NCBI GenBank assembly: GCA_047967505.1
Contig: CM106538.1
Source: Dipteris shenzhenensis
Lineage: Eukaryota; Polypodiophyta; Polypodiopsida; Gleicheniales
Length of the DNA stretch: 64,000 nt
Reading direction: 5' to 3' (one strand)
Shown in pieces: positions 63,715 to 64,000 of the stretch. Position 1 is the stretch's first letter; the number at the start of each line of letters is the position of its first letter. Under the pieces are notes generated by a model. The model saw nothing but the letters and a program-made list of their open reading frames with translations, was not told where the DNA came from and ran no database searches. Made by a program: the position numbers and the translations under genes.

Positions 63715-64000
63715 TCCTTTCCTACCTTTCCCTTCTCCATGCTCAACCTAGAGGATGAGGGAACCCTACAAATGGAAGCCATCCTCTCCTCCATGATTGA
63801 GCTCCCTTCCACTCCTTTATCCTCATCTTGTTCTCTTTTCAACCTTAGCCTCTCCATGAGCTGCTCTTCTTCAACAAATTCAAGCTTGGACCTGCTACCA
63901 TTGGTGAAGCTTCTGGTCTTGGAGCTCTTCATCGTGAAAACTTCACTCTAGACCCCTTTTTCAACAAGTTTGTGGCCTCCATCTCTATTGCTACTGGAAG
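63715..64000 (+). CDS. Start of a copia interior (gag), partial
   Basis: The first ATG after the primer site is at 63739 (MLNLEDEGTLQMEAILSSMI) and gives 70 codons before a stop at 63949-63951. No gag domain is reached. It may be the element's leader or a decayed gag start; the element leaves the window. Confidence 0.4.

Noticed and set aside
1-64000. tRNA, rRNA or snRNA genes
   Set aside because: No cloverleaf, conserved T-arm or rRNA core sequence was noticed on either strand; primer sites complementary to tRNA are parts of retroelements.

Overview
The window is land-plant nuclear DNA dominated by nested, mostly decayed retrotransposons. The evidence is plant-type LINEs with zf-RVT tails, a Ty3/gypsy chromovirus, a second large gypsy family with a retropepsin of the DGGA type, and Ty1/copia LTRs followed by the initiator-Met tRNA primer site TGGTATCAGA. 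Only short islands look like host sequence. A few short exons with good GT-AG borders sit far apart, which suggests a large-genome plant (fern, lycophyte or gymnosperm are my guesses) whose genes have very long TE-filled introns. No prokaryotic features, CRISPR arrays, rRNA or tRNA genes were seen.

Layout. 1-160: possible first exon of a gene leaving the left edge. 237-1640: G-rich minisatellite, GA microsatellites and SINE-like or LINE-tail repeats. 1830-6073: 5'-truncated LINE (LINE-D) with a 16-bp target-site duplication. 7301-13660: three phase-0-compatible minus-strand exons of an unrecognised coiled-coil gene, interleaved with a minus-strand LINE-B copy that itself holds two inverted copia scraps. 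14281-19561: minus-strand LINE-A tail split by a chromovirus (14751-19399, duplication AGGTG). 19563-38843: plus-strand LINE-B split by a 16.3-kb gypsy element (20529-36829, duplication GCCCT). 38870-44044: remnant of a second member of the same gypsy family, interrupted by an internally deleted LINE-A. 44340-53340: third, minus-strand member. 53368-57510: copia LTRs and gag plus LINE pieces. 58056-58296: two more minus-strand exons. 58990-64000: minus LINE-C, two head-to-head copia LTRs, one of them split by LINE-B.

The most interesting object is the 16.3-kb gypsy element. Its LTRs differ by only about 13 substitutions in 1.15 kb. It carries gag with four zinc knuckles, protease, RT-RNase H and integrase. 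About 3 kb of pyrimidine-rich tandem arrays follow, and then an additional 957-codon ORF (called ORF4 here) lies in the position where env-like genes occur in other plant gypsy lineages. ORF4 has no obvious signal peptide or membrane segment. It shows a disordered acidic N-terminus, a central globular part, a P/T-rich linker and a long C-terminal coiled coil. A homologous ORF4 fragment persists in the 44-53 kb copy but is far more diverged than its integrase, so the gene looks like a genuine, fast-evolving element gene.

Insertion order can be read from interruptions: LINE-A before chromovirus, LINE-B before the 16.3-kb gypsy, copia LTR before LINE-B. Coordinates of degenerate pieces are approximate, identities were estimated by eye, and no similarity search was possible.
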